Source: Corynebacterium sp.
GTDB taxonomy: Bacteria; Actinomycetota; Actinomycetes; Mycobacteriales; Mycobacteriaceae
Direction of reading: 5' to 3'
DNA length: 64,000 bases
NCBI RefSeq assembly: GCF_022712275.1
Contig: NZ_JALAGU010000011.1
Coordinates: 17,189 to 81,188 of the forward strand
In this document: piece after piece, positions 23,083 to 31,538 of the stretch
How positions within the stretch are numbered: position 1 is the stretch's first letter
How the letters are laid out: each line of letters starts with the position of its first letter
Position numbers and translations under genes: made by a program
The notes under the pieces: model-generated
What the model was told of the DNA's origin: nothing
The model's input: only the letters and a program-made list of their open reading frames with translations
Databases searched by the model: none

Positions 23083-23736
23083 CTACCGGTTCCAGAGGTC
23101 GGAGACCGCCAGTCCGTAGCTCTCGACCGCGCGGCGCACCAGCGGCAGCGACAGCCCGATCACACTCGACGGATCTCCCTCGATCCGGTCGATGAACCAG
23201 CCGCCCAGGGCCTCCAGGGTGAACGCACCCGCACAGCCCAGCGGCTCACCCGTGGCCGCGTAAGCCTCGATGTCGCGGTCCGAGGCTTCCGCGAAATGCA
23301 CCACCGTCTCACTGACGGCGGTGGTGACCGGGGCGAAGACGCCCGAGAACAGGTCCACCGGGCTTGCCCGGGTGAAGGCGTGGCCGGTGATCAGCGTCGC
23401 CGAGCGTCCCCGCTGGGCACGCCAGCGCTCAACCGTGCGCTCCACGGTGTGCGGTTTGCCCTGCAGTTCGCCGTCGAGCAGCAGCATCGAGTCGCCGGCG
23501 ACGACCACGGCACCGTCCGGCACCCGGTCGGCGTACCGGTCGATGACTGCAGTCGCCTTCGCGGCGGCGAGACAGCTGACCACCTCCGCCGGGGAGGGGT
23601 CGGGAATCCGGGTCCGCAGGTCGGCGATGGCGGCGTCCTCGTCGACCCCGGGCACGAGTACCAGCGGTTCGATCCCGCCGGAGCGCAGCACCGACAGTCG
23701 TGAGGGGGAGGAGGACGCGAGGACGAGATCAGCCAC
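23083..23736 (-). CDS. maf: Maf/Ham1-like nucleotide pyrophosphatase
   Basis: Hydrolyses non-canonical nucleoside triphosphates (dTTP/UTP or m7GTP class) and has been linked to septum control. The 217-residue product begins VADLVLASSSPSRLSVLRSG (typical LASxSPxR), has the ALKAxxV-like AAAKATAVI, catalytic VVAGDSMLLLDGELQGKP, and C-terminal DPSSVIGLSLPLV. Start GTG at 23736 overlaps the end of accE by eight bases, so the three genes accD1-accE-maf form one unit. The same order occurs in C. glutamicum and M. tuberculosis relatives. Confidence 0.93.
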   Translation of the reverse strand: MADLVLASSSPSRLSVLRSGGIEPLVLVPGVDEDAAIADLRTRIPDPSPAEVVSCLAAAKATAVIDRYADRVPDGAVVVAGDSMLLLDGELQGKPHTVERTVERWRAQRGRSATLITGHAFTRASPVDLFSGVFAPVTTAVSETVVHFAEASDRDIEAYAATGEPLGCAGAFTLEALGGWFIDRIEGDPSSVIGLSLPLVRRAVESYGLAVSDLWNR

Positions 23737-23995
23737 GGAATCCCGCCGGACTGAAGACGGTCTGCCAGCGGGTGCCCGCCCCGGGCAGTCCCCAGGCGCC
23801 GCGCGGGTGCCGGCGCACCAGCTCGCGTGGATCGGAGTAGATGGTCGCGGATTCCGCGACCACGGTGCCCAGTGCCTCAGCCACCGCAGCGGTGAGCAGG
23901 TCGGCGTCGGGGGCGTCCCCGTCGGAGGCATCGGCGGGCAGACCGCGTAGCACGGTCACCGGGATCTGCGTGGTGTTCTGTGACGTGTCTGTCAT
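23729..23995 (-). CDS. accE: Acyl-CoA carboxylase epsilon subunit
   Basis: A small (88 residue) accessory subunit that stabilises actinobacterial acyl-CoA carboxylase complexes. It has the typical acidic, poorly conserved N-terminus. The C-terminal half is diagnostic, with TVLRGLPADA near residue 15 followed by the terminal WGLPGAGTRWQTVFSPAGFR. ATG at 23995 has GAAAGGACGCC immediately upstream. An in-frame codon at 24019 would overlap accD1 and is rejected. It lies 20 bases after accD1 and overlaps maf. Confidence 0.88.
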   Translation of the reverse strand: MTDTSQNTTQIPVTVLRGLPADASDGDAPDADLLTAAVAEALGTVVAESATIYSDPRELVRRHPRGAWGLPGAGTRWQTVFSPAGFRG

Positions 23996-24015
23996 GGCGT
24001 CCTTTCCGTTGCCGG

Positions 24016-25602
24016 TCACAGCGGCAGGTTGTCGTGCTTGCGGACCGGGGCGGGAACGACCTTGCGCTCCAGCAGTGCCAGCCCGTCGGACAGGCGGGCG
24101 CGGGTCTCAGACGGGGCGATGACCGCGTCGACGTAACCACGGGACGCCGCGGCGTACGGGGTGATCAGGGAATCCTCGATCTCCTCGGTGAGTTGGACGC
24201 GCAGCGCGTCGACGTCCTTGCGCTTCCGGGCGGCCTTTGCCAGCGTGTCCGCGTGGACCACGGTGACCGTGTTCGCGGCGTCCGCGTGGGAGATCTGCGC
24301 ACTGGGCCAGGCGAGCACCAGGTCGGCACCCATGTTCTTCGCCCCCATGGCGATGTAGGCCGAGCCGAAGGCCTTGCGCACCACCACGGTGAGCACTCCG
24401 ACGGAGGCGTCCGCCACAGCGGAGAACAGCGGGGCGGAGCGGCGCAGCAGGCCGTTGCGCTCTTCCGCGGTGCCCGGCATGAAGCCGGGGGAGTCGACGG
24501 CGAAGACCAGGGGGATGTTGAAGGCGTCGCACATCCGCACGAAGCGGGCGGCCTTGGCCGCGGCGGCGGCGTCCAGTGCACCGGCGAGGACCAGCGGCTG
24601 GCTGGCGACCACACCGACGTTGCGTCCCTCGATCCGGGCGAAGGCGGTGATGATGTTGCCGGCGTGGTCGGCCGAGAGCTCCAGCAGACTGTCGGGGTCG
24701 ACGACGCCGGCCAAGGCGTCGAGCATGTCGTAGCCGGCGAGCGGGGAGTCCGGGATCAGCGCATCGAGCGCCCCGGTGTCCGGGGCGCCCGGCTCGGTCG
24801 GCGGGGTCAGTGCCCGGTTGTTCGACGGCAGCTGGGCCAGCACGTCCTTGACCAGGCCGAGAGCCGCCTCATCGGTGGCGGCGGTGAGGTGCGAGGTGCC
24901 GTTCGAGGCGAGGACCTCCACACCACCGAGCTCATCGGCGCTTACCTCCTCGCCGAGGACGCTGCGGGTCAGCTCCGGGTCGGTGAGGTAGAGGTGCGCA
25001 CCCTCGACGGCGACGACGACATCGGCCAGGACCGGCTGGTGGGCCTCGGTGCCGGCGGTCGGACCGGCGATGACGGAGATCTGCGGGATGACACCGGACA
25101 GGCGTGAGCGCAGCCGGTAGAGCTTCGCGGCGGTGCCGAGGGAGACGACACCTTCCTTGACGCGGGCACCGGTGGAGTCGTGGATGCCGACGAGCGGCAC
25201 GCCGGCACGCTCGGCGAGCTCCATCACCTTGATGAGCTTTTCGCCGTGGGTTTCGCCGACAGTGCCGTCGAAGACCGTGGCGTCCTGGGAGAAGACGCAT
25301 ACCTGGCGACCGTCGACGGTGCCGTAACCGGTAACCACACCGTCGGTGACCGGGCGGGACCGGTCGAGGTTGAAGGAGGTCGCACGGTGGCGTGCAAGGG
25401 CGTCGATCTCGACGAAGGAACCCTCGTCGAGCAGTGCGTTCACCCGTTCGCGGGCGGTGAGCCGGTCGGCGTCGTGGACGGCGGCGACGGCGTCCTCTCC
25501 GGTGGGGGCCAGTGTCTCGGCGAGCCGGTTGCGCAGGTCCTGCAGCTTGCCGACGGTGGTCGACAGGTCGGCCTCGGGCGTGGCGGAGGTGGGAACAGTC
25601 AT
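24016..25602 (-). CDS. accD1: Acyl-CoA carboxylase beta (carboxyltransferase) subunit
   Basis: Transfers CO2 from biotin-AccBC to acetyl- or propionyl-CoA. It has 528 residues and two crotonase-like halves. Landmarks are LTARERVNALLDEGSF, the N-domain GVVTGYGTVDGRQVCVFSQD, GGxG-type SGGVIPQISVIAGPT equivalents, and C-domain VFAVDSPGFMPGTAEE with AYIAMGAKNMGADLVLAWP. C. glutamicum has two adjacent dtsR genes here. Only one is present, and its position beside accE and birA suggests the essential acetyl-CoA enzyme. ATG at 25602 has TAGACT 7 nt upstream (leaderless). Divergent from birA across only 32 bases. Confidence 0.93.
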   Translation of the reverse strand: MTVPTSATPEADLSTTVGKLQDLRNRLAETLAPTGEDAVAAVHDADRLTARERVNALLDEGSFVEIDALARHRATSFNLDRSRPVTDGVVTGYGTVDGRQVCVFSQDATVFDGTVGETHGEKLIKVMELAERAGVPLVGIHDSTGARVKEGVVSLGTAAKLYRLRSRLSGVIPQISVIAGPTAGTEAHQPVLADVVVAVEGAHLYLTDPELTRSVLGEEVSADELGGVEVLASNGTSHLTAATDEAALGLVKDVLAQLPSNNRALTPPTEPGAPDTGALDALIPDSPLAGYDMLDALAGVVDPDSLLELSADHAGNIITAFARIEGRNVGVVASQPLVLAGALDAAAAAKAARFVRMCDAFNIPLVFAVDSPGFMPGTAEERNGLLRRSAPLFSAVADASVGVLTVVVRKAFGSAYIAMGAKNMGADLVLAWPSAQISHADAANTVTVVHADTLAKAARKRKDVDALRVQLTEEIEDSLITPYAAASRGYVDAVIAPSETRARLSDGLALLERKVVPAPVRKHDNLPL

Positions 25603-25609
25603 GGAGGAC

Positions 25610-25615
25610 AGTCTA
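25610..25615 (-). promoter_or_regulatory. -10 element TAGACT for accD1 (leaderless)
   Basis: TAGACT on the minus strand ends 7 nt before ATG 25602. It fixes the start and places the divergent birA -10 only five bases away. Confidence 0.55.
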
Positions 25616-25620
25616 AGCGT

Positions 25621-25626
25621 TATCCT
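25621..25626 (+). promoter_or_regulatory. -10 element TATCCT for birA
   Basis: TATCCT lies 8 nt before the birA ATG. A GGGAGG stretch also lies in the spacer, so leaderless or leadered translation are both possible. Confidence 0.4.
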
Positions 25627-25634
25627 CGGGAGGC

Positions 25635-26507
25635 ATGAACGGTACTCCCGAACCATCCGCCGCTTCCCGCCACCCGGTCGACGCTGACCGGGTGGCGGCG
25701 GTCCTGCACGCCGCCGGTGTCCGGCGGTTCAGCGTGGACCATGTCGGCTCCACCGGCTCGACGAACGCCGACCTCGCGGCACGTGCGAACTCCGGCACCG
25801 GCACCGACCGCACCGTGCTGCTGGCCGAGGAGCAGGTCTCCGCGCGGGGCCGCATGGGCCGGCCCTGGTCCGCCCCCGCCGGTTCCCAGTTCATCTGCTC
25901 TTTGCTGCTCGCCCCGGAACAGCTCGACATCGAACGGCTCGGCGAGCTTCCGCTGTTCATCGGGGTCGCCATCGCCGGCGCCGCCCGGGAACTCGGCGTC
26001 CCCGCGGTCCTGAAGTGGCCGAACGATGTCCAGGTCGTCCGGGACGGTGTGCCCCACAAGCTCGCCGGCATCCTCGTCGAGGCCGCGTCCGTCGATCCGC
26101 CGGCCATCGTCCCGGGCATCGGCCTGAACCTGTCGATGACCGCGGACGACTTCGAGGACGCCGGGCTGCCCACCGCCACCTCGCTGACCCTCGAAGGCCT
26201 GGAGATCCCGGACGCGGAGGTACGCGACCGGGTCACGGCGGTATTTCTGCGTCATCTCCTGGCCGCCGACGACGCCTGGCGTGCCGGCGGGGACGCCGCC
26301 GCCGACGTCCGCACCCGTTACCGCGAGCTGTCCTCGACCCTGGGCACCCGGGTGCGGGCAGAACTGCCGGGCGGGGAGAACCTCTACGGCACCGCCGTGG
26401 ACCTCGGCACCCACGGTGAACTCGTGCTGGAGTCCGTCGACGGGACCCGTCACGCGGTCACCGCCGGGGATGTGGTGCACCTGCGTCCCGACGAGCGGGA
26501 GCGCTGA
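25635..26507 (+). CDS. birA: Biotin--[acyl-CoA carboxylase] ligase (class I)
   Basis: Activates biotin to biotinyl-AMP and attaches it to the AccBC lysine. The 290-residue protein has HVGSTGSTNADL (37-47), the biotinyl-AMP loop RGRMGRPW (71-78) and KWPNDV (127-132), plus a C-terminal SH3-like domain (ENLYGTAVDLGTHGELVLES). There is no N-terminal helix-turn-helix, so it is a ligase only and does not repress biotin genes. It starts at ATG 25635. Divergent from accD1, followed at 4 bases by the PH-domain membrane gene. Confidence 0.95.
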   Translation: MNGTPEPSAASRHPVDADRVAAVLHAAGVRRFSVDHVGSTGSTNADLAARANSGTGTDRTVLLAEEQVSARGRMGRPWSAPAGSQFICSLLLAPEQLDIERLGELPLFIGVAIAGAARELGVPAVLKWPNDVQVVRDGVPHKLAGILVEAASVDPPAIVPGIGLNLSMTADDFEDAGLPTATSLTLEGLEIPDAEVRDRVTAVFLRHLLAADDAWRAGGDAAADVRTRYRELSSTLGTRVRAELPGGENLYGTAVDLGTHGELVLESVDGTRHAVTAGDVVHLRPDERER

Positions 26508-26511
26508 GTCC

Positions 26512-27066
26512 ATGCCCAAGGTCCGCTTCGAGCGCGGGGAGGTGATCCTCGCCGAGCTCAGTCCGTCGCGACGTAGCGTCATCTTCCCGGTGCTCGAACT
26601 CATTCTCGCCACCGGAGTCGTCTGGCTGCTCATCGGACTGCTGGACGCCCACCTCGCCGATGAGGCGGTACGCGTGGCCGGATACGTGCCCGACAATCTC
26701 GCCGAGGTCCCCGGCCTCCCCGGTGCGGCGGGTACTGCGACGGCCGCCCTGTGGGGACGCCGCGTCCTGCTCATCGTGTGGGTGTGGATCGCCTGGCGGC
26801 GGTGTATCCGGCACCTGCTGTTCCGGCAGCGCAGCCGGATCATCCTCACCGACCGTCGGCTGGTCACCGCCTCCGGCGACTGGCGCTCACGGGTCGTGGA
26901 GATCCCGCTCGACCAGATTGTCGAGGTGCGTCAGCGGGGCAGCACGGTCAATGTGTGGACCCGTGGGTACCGCGTCCCGGTGCGCCTGGCGGACGTGCCC
27001 TACGCCGCCGATGTGGCCGCGATGGTCGACGAGCGGATTGTCCGCTACGTGCGGCCGGTATACTGA
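26512..27066 (+). CDS. PH-domain membrane protein (bPH_2 type)
   Basis: A 184-residue membrane protein with two hydrophobic helices (about 24-43 and 81-100). A bacterial PH-like domain follows, with RIILTDRRLVTASG and VEIPLDQIVEVRQRGS, near residues 115-150. Such proteins are common in actinobacteria between birA and purK; their role is unknown. ATG at 26512 lies four bases after birA. The stop overlaps the -10 hexamer of purK. Confidence 0.85.
   Translation: MPKVRFERGEVILAELSPSRRSVIFPVLELILATGVVWLLIGLLDAHLADEAVRVAGYVPDNLAEVPGLPGAAGTATAALWGRRVLLIVWVWIAWRRCIRHLLFRQRSRIILTDRRLVTASGDWRSRVVEIPLDQIVEVRQRGSTVNVWTRGYRVPVRLADVPYAADVAAMVDERIVRYVRPVY
27059..27064 (+). promoter_or_regulatory. -10 element TATACT for purK (leaderless)
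   Basis: TATACT overlaps the end of the PH-domain gene and lies 7 nt before the purK GTG at 27072. It gives purK-purE its own leaderless promoter. Confidence 0.55.
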
Positions 27067-27071
27067 CGCGG

Positions 27072-28331
27072 GTGAGTAGCGAACCTGATCTGCACCTCGC
27101 CCGCCCTGAAGCCCACGCACCCGGAATGCCGCTGGTCACCGTCATCGGCGACGGCCAGCTGGCCCGGATGATGCAGCAGGCGGGTATCGAACTCGGACTG
27201 ACCGTCCGGCTGCTGGCCGGTTCCGGGGCAGCCTCCGCCGCCCAGGCCACCGCCGACGTGTGGCTGGGCGAGTACACCGACGAGGGTGTCGTCCGCACGG
27301 TCAGTGAGGGGGCGGACGCCGTCACCTTCGACCACGAGCACGTGCCCAACGAGTACCTCGAGGGGCTCATCGCCGAAGGTGTGAACGTCCAGCCCCAGCC
27401 GTCCGCACTCATCAACGCGCAGGACAAGCTGGTCATGCGGCGGCGTATGCGGGAGATTGGCGCGCCCGTGCCGCCCTTCGCCGAGATCCTCTCGGTCTCC
27501 GACGGCGAAGGATTCTGGGACGCCACCGACGGCGCGGTGTGTCTCAAGGCCCGCCGTGGCGGCTACGACGGCAAGGGCGTCTGGTTCCCGGAGTCGCGGG
27601 AGCAGACCGCCTCCCTCGTCGCCGAACTGCTGGAGCAGGGCGTGCCGCTGATGGCGGAGAAGAAGGTCCGCCTGGTCCGCGAACTGTCCGCCATGGTCGC
27701 CCGTACCCCCTCCGGTGAGACCGCCTCCTGGCCGGTCGTGGAATCCGTGCAGGCCGACGGCATCTGTTACCTGGCCGTGGCCCCCGCCCCTGCGGAGACC
27801 GCCGGTCAGGCGCGCGTCGTCGCACAGGCCCACTCCCTGGCCCGTGAGGTCGCCGAGGAACTCGGTGTGACCGGCGTCCTCGCCGTGGAACTCTTCGAGG
27901 CCGTCGATGAGGCCGGGCAGCCCGAGATCATCGTCAACGAACTGGCGATGCGTCCGCACAACACCGGCCACTGGACGCAGGACGGCTGCGTCACCGGCCA
28001 GTTCGAGCAGCACCTGCGTGCGGTTCTCGACCGTCCGCTGGGCTCGACCGCGCTGAGCTCCACCACCACCGTGATGGCCAATGTGCTCGGTGACCCGGAC
28101 GCCGATCCGGAGATGCCGATGTCCGAGCGGATGGACGAGGTGTGGCGCCGGTTCCCGACCGCGAAGATCCACCTCTACGGCAAGGAGTGGCGTCCACGCC
28201 GCAAAATCGGGCACGTCAACATGTCGCTGCCCTGCGGCGCCGCCGCGACCGCGGAGAACGTGGAGAAGCTCCGTACCTCCGCCCGTCTCGCCTCCGATTT
28301 CCTCGTCACCGCCACCTGGAAGGACCAGTGA
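27072..28331 (+). CDS. purK: 5-(carboxyamino)imidazole ribonucleotide synthase
   Basis: ATP-dependent carboxylation of AIR to N5-CAIR in purine biosynthesis (ATP-grasp). The 419-residue product has the N-terminal VTVIGDGQLARMMQQAG, ADAVTFDHEHVPNEYL, the ATP-grasp CLKARRGGYDGKGVW, FVEKKV-equivalent MAEKKVRLVRELS, and FEAVDEAGQPEIIVNELAMRPHNTGHWT. GTG at 27072 gives a slightly extended N-terminus (about 15 polar residues before MPLVTVIG). Its stop codon directly abuts the purE ATG. Confidence 0.96.
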   Translation: MSSEPDLHLARPEAHAPGMPLVTVIGDGQLARMMQQAGIELGLTVRLLAGSGAASAAQATADVWLGEYTDEGVVRTVSEGADAVTFDHEHVPNEYLEGLIAEGVNVQPQPSALINAQDKLVMRRRMREIGAPVPPFAEILSVSDGEGFWDATDGAVCLKARRGGYDGKGVWFPESREQTASLVAELLEQGVPLMAEKKVRLVRELSAMVARTPSGETASWPVVESVQADGICYLAVAPAPAETAGQARVVAQAHSLAREVAEELGVTGVLAVELFEAVDEAGQPEIIVNELAMRPHNTGHWTQDGCVTGQFEQHLRAVLDRPLGSTALSSTTTVMANVLGDPDADPEMPMSERMDEVWRRFPTAKIHLYGKEWRPRRKIGHVNMSLPCGAAATAENVEKLRTSARLASDFLVTATWKDQ

Positions 28332-28844
28332 ATGACTGACCAGAACACCCCGCTCGTCGGCATCGTCATGGGGTCGGACTCCGACTGGCCCACCGTCGAG
28401 CCCGCTGCCGAGGTCCTCGCCGAGTTCGGCGTCCCCATGGAGATCGGTGTGGTCTCCGCCCACCGTACCCCCGACCGGATGCTCGACTACGCCCGTGAGG
28501 CACACACCCGCGGCCTCAAGGTGATCATCGCCTGCGCCGGCGGTGCCGCGCACCTGCCCGGCATGGTCGCCGCCGCCACGCCGCTGCCGGTCATCGGCAT
28601 CCCGAGGTCCCTGAAGAACCTCGACGGCATGGATTCCCTGCTCTCCATCGTGCAGATGCCCGCCGGTGTGCCGACCGCGACCGTCTCCATCGACGGCGCG
28701 AAGAACGCCGGCCTGCTGGCCGTGCGGATCCTCGGCGCGGCCTACCCGGAGCTCACCGAGCGGATGGTCGCCTACCAGGAGACGATGCGTGACGAGGTGC
28801 TGGTCAAGGATCAGCGGCTCAAGCAGAAGCTCATGGGGGAGTAG
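28332..28844 (+). CDS. purE: N5-carboxyaminoimidazole ribonucleotide mutase
   Basis: Converts N5-CAIR to CAIR (class I PurE). The 170-residue protein shows the signature GIVMGSDSDW (10-19), VVSAHRTPDR with the catalytic His, CAGGAAHLPGMVAA, and PVIGIPRSLKNLDGMDSLLS. It follows purK with no gap, so the two are co-translated. Confidence 0.97.
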   Translation: MTDQNTPLVGIVMGSDSDWPTVEPAAEVLAEFGVPMEIGVVSAHRTPDRMLDYAREAHTRGLKVIIACAGGAAHLPGMVAAATPLPVIGIPRSLKNLDGMDSLLSIVQMPAGVPTATVSIDGAKNAGLLAVRILGAAYPELTERMVAYQETMRDEVLVKDQRLKQKLMGE

Positions 28845-28853
28845 TCCTCCGCA

Positions 28854-29879
28854 ATGTCACTGCTGATGCTGGTCAGCCTGGTGCTGATCGTGCTTCTGGC
28901 GGGCACCGGCTGGAGTGTGAAGGCCCGGTCCCGTTGGGCCGGCAACGGTGCGCTCGTGTTCACCGTCGGTCTGCTGCTGTGGGTCTGGCTGCTGGTCGCG
29001 GCGACCGGCGCAGGATTCGCCCGGACGATGTGGATCGTCTTCGGGCTCTCTCATGTGGTCGTCGCCCTGGTCGGCTGGTTGACTGCACGGTGGATGGGGG
29101 ACGCCCTGCCCGGGGTCGACGGTCGTGGTTGGTTCCACCTGTCGACGGTCGTGGCCGCCGCCGAACTGCTGAGCCTGGGGGCCGGTGCCCTGTCCATGGT
29201 GCTGCGTTCGATCAAGGGTATCGGCGACGGTGGCGACGACATCCGCTTCTCCCTGGTCATTATCGGTGTCGCGGCCCTGGTCCTCTGGGTCTGTGCCGTT
29301 GTCTCGATGATCCGCTACCTGCGTGACGTGGGGCGTGGTCGTAGGCGTCGTGCACCGGAACGGGCGGATGCGGTGATCGTGCTCGGCGCCGGACTGGTCA
29401 ACGACCGGGTCAGTGATCTACTGGCATGCCGTTGTGACCGGGGCGCGGCGGCCTGGCGCTCGGTGACCGAGCATCGCCCGGCCCGGAGTACTCCGCTGAT
29501 CGTCACCGGTGGCCGTGGGGACGACGAGCCCTGCAGCGAGGCGGAGGCGATGCACCGGTACCTGGCCTCACGGGGATTCCCACGGGGTGCGGTGCTGGAG
29601 GAGCGCTACGCCACGGACACCACCGAGAACCTGCACTTCAGCCTGGACCTGCTCAAGGAGCGTGGGGTGCGTGACCCACATGTGGTGGTGTGCACCTCGG
29701 ACTTCCACGTGCTGCGCACCGAGCGGATCGTCGCCGCCCTGGAGGCTGAGCGGGGGGACAACGGTGTGCCCTTCTCGGCGGTCGTGCTGGGGGCACCGAC
29801 ACCGAAGCCCGCGATCCCGGCGTCCTACCTGCGGGAGTACGTCGCGCTGACGATCCACCGGCTCATCGGCCGGGCGTGA
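28854..29879 (+). CDS. YdcF/SanA-like (DUF218) membrane protein
   Basis: A 341-residue protein with an N-terminal set of about five membrane helices (residues 1-155). A C-terminal DUF218 domain (170-335) carries ADAVIVLGAGLVND, TPLIVTGGRGDDEPCSEAEA, RYATDTTENL and VVCTSDFHVLRTERI. The family (ElyC/SanA/YdcF) is tied to envelope integrity, with unknown chemistry. It lies ten bases after purE, so it is probably co-transcribed. Convergent with the endonuclease-domain gene, 31 bases away. Confidence 0.88.
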   Translation: MSLLMLVSLVLIVLLAGTGWSVKARSRWAGNGALVFTVGLLLWVWLLVAATGAGFARTMWIVFGLSHVVVALVGWLTARWMGDALPGVDGRGWFHLSTVVAAAELLSLGAGALSMVLRSIKGIGDGGDDIRFSLVIIGVAALVLWVCAVVSMIRYLRDVGRGRRRRAPERADAVIVLGAGLVNDRVSDLLACRCDRGAAAWRSVTEHRPARSTPLIVTGGRGDDEPCSEAEAMHRYLASRGFPRGAVLEERYATDTTENLHFSLDLLKERGVRDPHVVVCTSDFHVLRTERIVAALEAERGDNGVPFSAVVLGAPTPKPAIPASYLREYVALTIHRLIGRA

Positions 29880-29910
29880 ACAGCCGGGCTTCACCCTGTC
29901 CTCTACGCCG

Positions 29911-30420
29911 TCATCCCACGGGCCACCCACCGGCGATCTGTTTCATCGTCTTCGTCCGGTTCTTCAACTGCACTCTGTTGATCCGGATGACCTCCCAGTC
30001 GGCGTCCCTCAACTCCTGGAACATGTCGACATCGATGTCGGTCTGGTCGGCGCCGTCGTGGTGCTGACCGTCATAGAACAGAGCGACCTTCAGTTCCGGA
30101 CAGGCGAGGTCCGGTGTGGCACACCGGCCGCGGTAGTCCTCGGGGAGCGCCGCACCGTCCATCATTGAGATCTGCAGTGGGGACTGCCACCGGTAACCGG
30201 TCGGGAGCACGTCACGAACCACGAGCCGCAGCACTGTCTCCATAGGGGACTGGGCCCCGTATCCCGGATCAGTCAGCGCGACGATCTGCCGGAGCGTCCG
30301 ACGGGCGATGCATCGCTGCCCGGCAGTGAGGACCTCGACGGGGGTCAGCCGGGTGCACTGGAAGAATGCGTCGAGGAACTGGACCGCACGCACGGTGTGG
30401 GACGTCAATCCCGGAACCAA
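29911..30420 (-). pseudogene. Truncated endonuclease-domain (DUF559/PD-(D/E)XK-like) gene
   Basis: A 169-codon frame from TTG 30420. The C-terminal part has the pattern of DUF559-like nuclease domains: SPMETVLRLVVRD, CPELKVALFYDGQHHDGADQ, then WEVIRINRVQL. Residues E, D and K are in the spacing expected for a PD-(D/E)XK site. A related gene at 44131-45075 has about 130 extra N-terminal residues (helical, DNA-binding-like). Here that part is missing: reading further upstream hits the sugar-importer genes, and no ribosome site precedes the TTG. I read it as a 5'-deleted copy, though a short functional protein is not excluded. Confidence 0.6.
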
Positions 30421-30474
30421 CGGAACCCACCAGCTCTTCCTACCGGTGATGATCGTGGTGAGGCACAGGGGCGC

Positions 30475-30705
30475 TCAGTCCCCGTACTTGCGCCACTGCC
30501 GCCAGGCCGCCCAGGTGAGCACCAGGAGGCAGAGCAGCAGCAGGGAAGGCCAGACCTCGGCATCGCCGAAAAGGTTCCACACCGCCTGGATCAGCGCCAG
30601 CAGGTCGAACAGGGCGAGGAAGCCCAGCACGGACTCCCACATCATGCGCCGACGCCGGTACTCCGAGGCGGGTAGCCCGGCGGGCCGGCCGGGTGTGTCC
30701 GCCAC
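30475..30705 (-). CDS. Small two-helix membrane protein of the sugar-importer operon
   Basis: A 76-residue protein from GTG 30705, whose first base is the last base of the tusG stop codon, so it is translationally coupled. It has two hydrophobic helices (about 24-44 and 50-68), an Arg-rich N-terminal region (EYRRRR) and a WRQWRKYGD tail. In C. glutamicum the maltose importer MusEFGK2-I contains a small membrane protein, MusI, of unknown function but needed for uptake. This gene is a plausible counterpart by size and location. No recognised domain. Confidence 0.7.
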   Translation of the reverse strand: MADTPGRPAGLPASEYRRRRMMWESVLGFLALFDLLALIQAVWNLFGDAEVWPSLLLLCLLVLTWAAWRQWRKYGD

Positions 30706-31538
30706 TACTTCACACCACCGGCGGTCAGGCCGGCGACGATCCTGCGCTGGAAGATGAGCACCATGATCACCAGCGGGACGGTCACCAGTGCACCGGCGGC
30801 CATCACCGCCGCATACGGGTACTCGTAGGCGTTCGCCCCGGAGAAGCGGGCGATGGCCACGGTCACCGGCTCCGTCTTCGTCGAGGACAGCTGCTTGGCC
30901 AGCATGAACTCGTTCCATGTGTTGATGAAGGCCAGGATCGCGGTGGTGAACATCGCCGGCGCGGCCAGCGGCAGAATCACCTTGCGGAACGCCAGGGAGC
31001 GGGACGCACCGTCGACCCGGGCCGCCTCCTCCAGTTTCCACGGCAGTTCCCGGAAGAAGGAGGTCAGCGTATACACCGTCAACGGCAGCACGAAGGAGAT
31101 GTTCGGGATGATCAGTGCCTGGTAGGAGCCGATCCAGCCGAGGTCGGTGAAGAGCTGGAACAGCGGGGTGACCAGGGCGATGCCCGGGAACATCGACGCG
31201 GCGAGGATGATGCCGGTGACGAAGCCCTTGCCCCGGAACTCCACCCGTGCCAGGGCGTAGGCGGTGAACACGCCGACGGCCAGGGCGATGGCGGTCGTCC
31301 CGGCACCGATGAGCAGCGAGTTGCCGATGGCACGCAGGAAGTTGTTGCCCTTGTCTGTGGCCAGTGCCTCGACGAAGTTGTCGAGGGTGAAGTGGCTGGG
31401 CAGCGGGTTGGTGTCGAAGGTGTGCGTCTTGTCGCGGAACGCGGTGACCAGCATCCAGTAGAAGGGTGCGAGCGCCCACACGACGATGACGATGACGCCG
31501 AGGTAGCTGGCGACAGTGCGCCTGACTGAGCGTTTCAT
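30705..31538 (-). CDS. tusG: ABC sugar importer permease (SugB/TusG class)
   Basis: Inner-membrane permease with six helices across 277 residues and the EAA loop EEAARVDGASRSLAFRKVIL near residue 195, which docks to the ATPase. The best family fit is the CUT1 permease G/SugB of trehalose/maltose importers. Its ATG overlaps the stop of the F-type permease gene (ATGA). Named tusG because the order binding protein, F, G with a separate ATPase gene upstream resembles the C. glutamicum trehalose uptake system. Maltose/maltodextrin specificity is possible. Confidence 0.85.
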   Translation of the reverse strand: MKRSVRRTVASYLGVIVIVVWALAPFYWMLVTAFRDKTHTFDTNPLPSHFTLDNFVEALATDKGNNFLRAIGNSLLIGAGTTAIALAVGVFTAYALARVEFRGKGFVTGIILAASMFPGIALVTPLFQLFTDLGWIGSYQALIIPNISFVLPLTVYTLTSFFRELPWKLEEAARVDGASRSLAFRKVILPLAAPAMFTTAILAFINTWNEFMLAKQLSSTKTEPVTVAIARFSGANAYEYPYAAVMAAGALVTVPLVIMVLIFQRRIVAGLTAGGVK

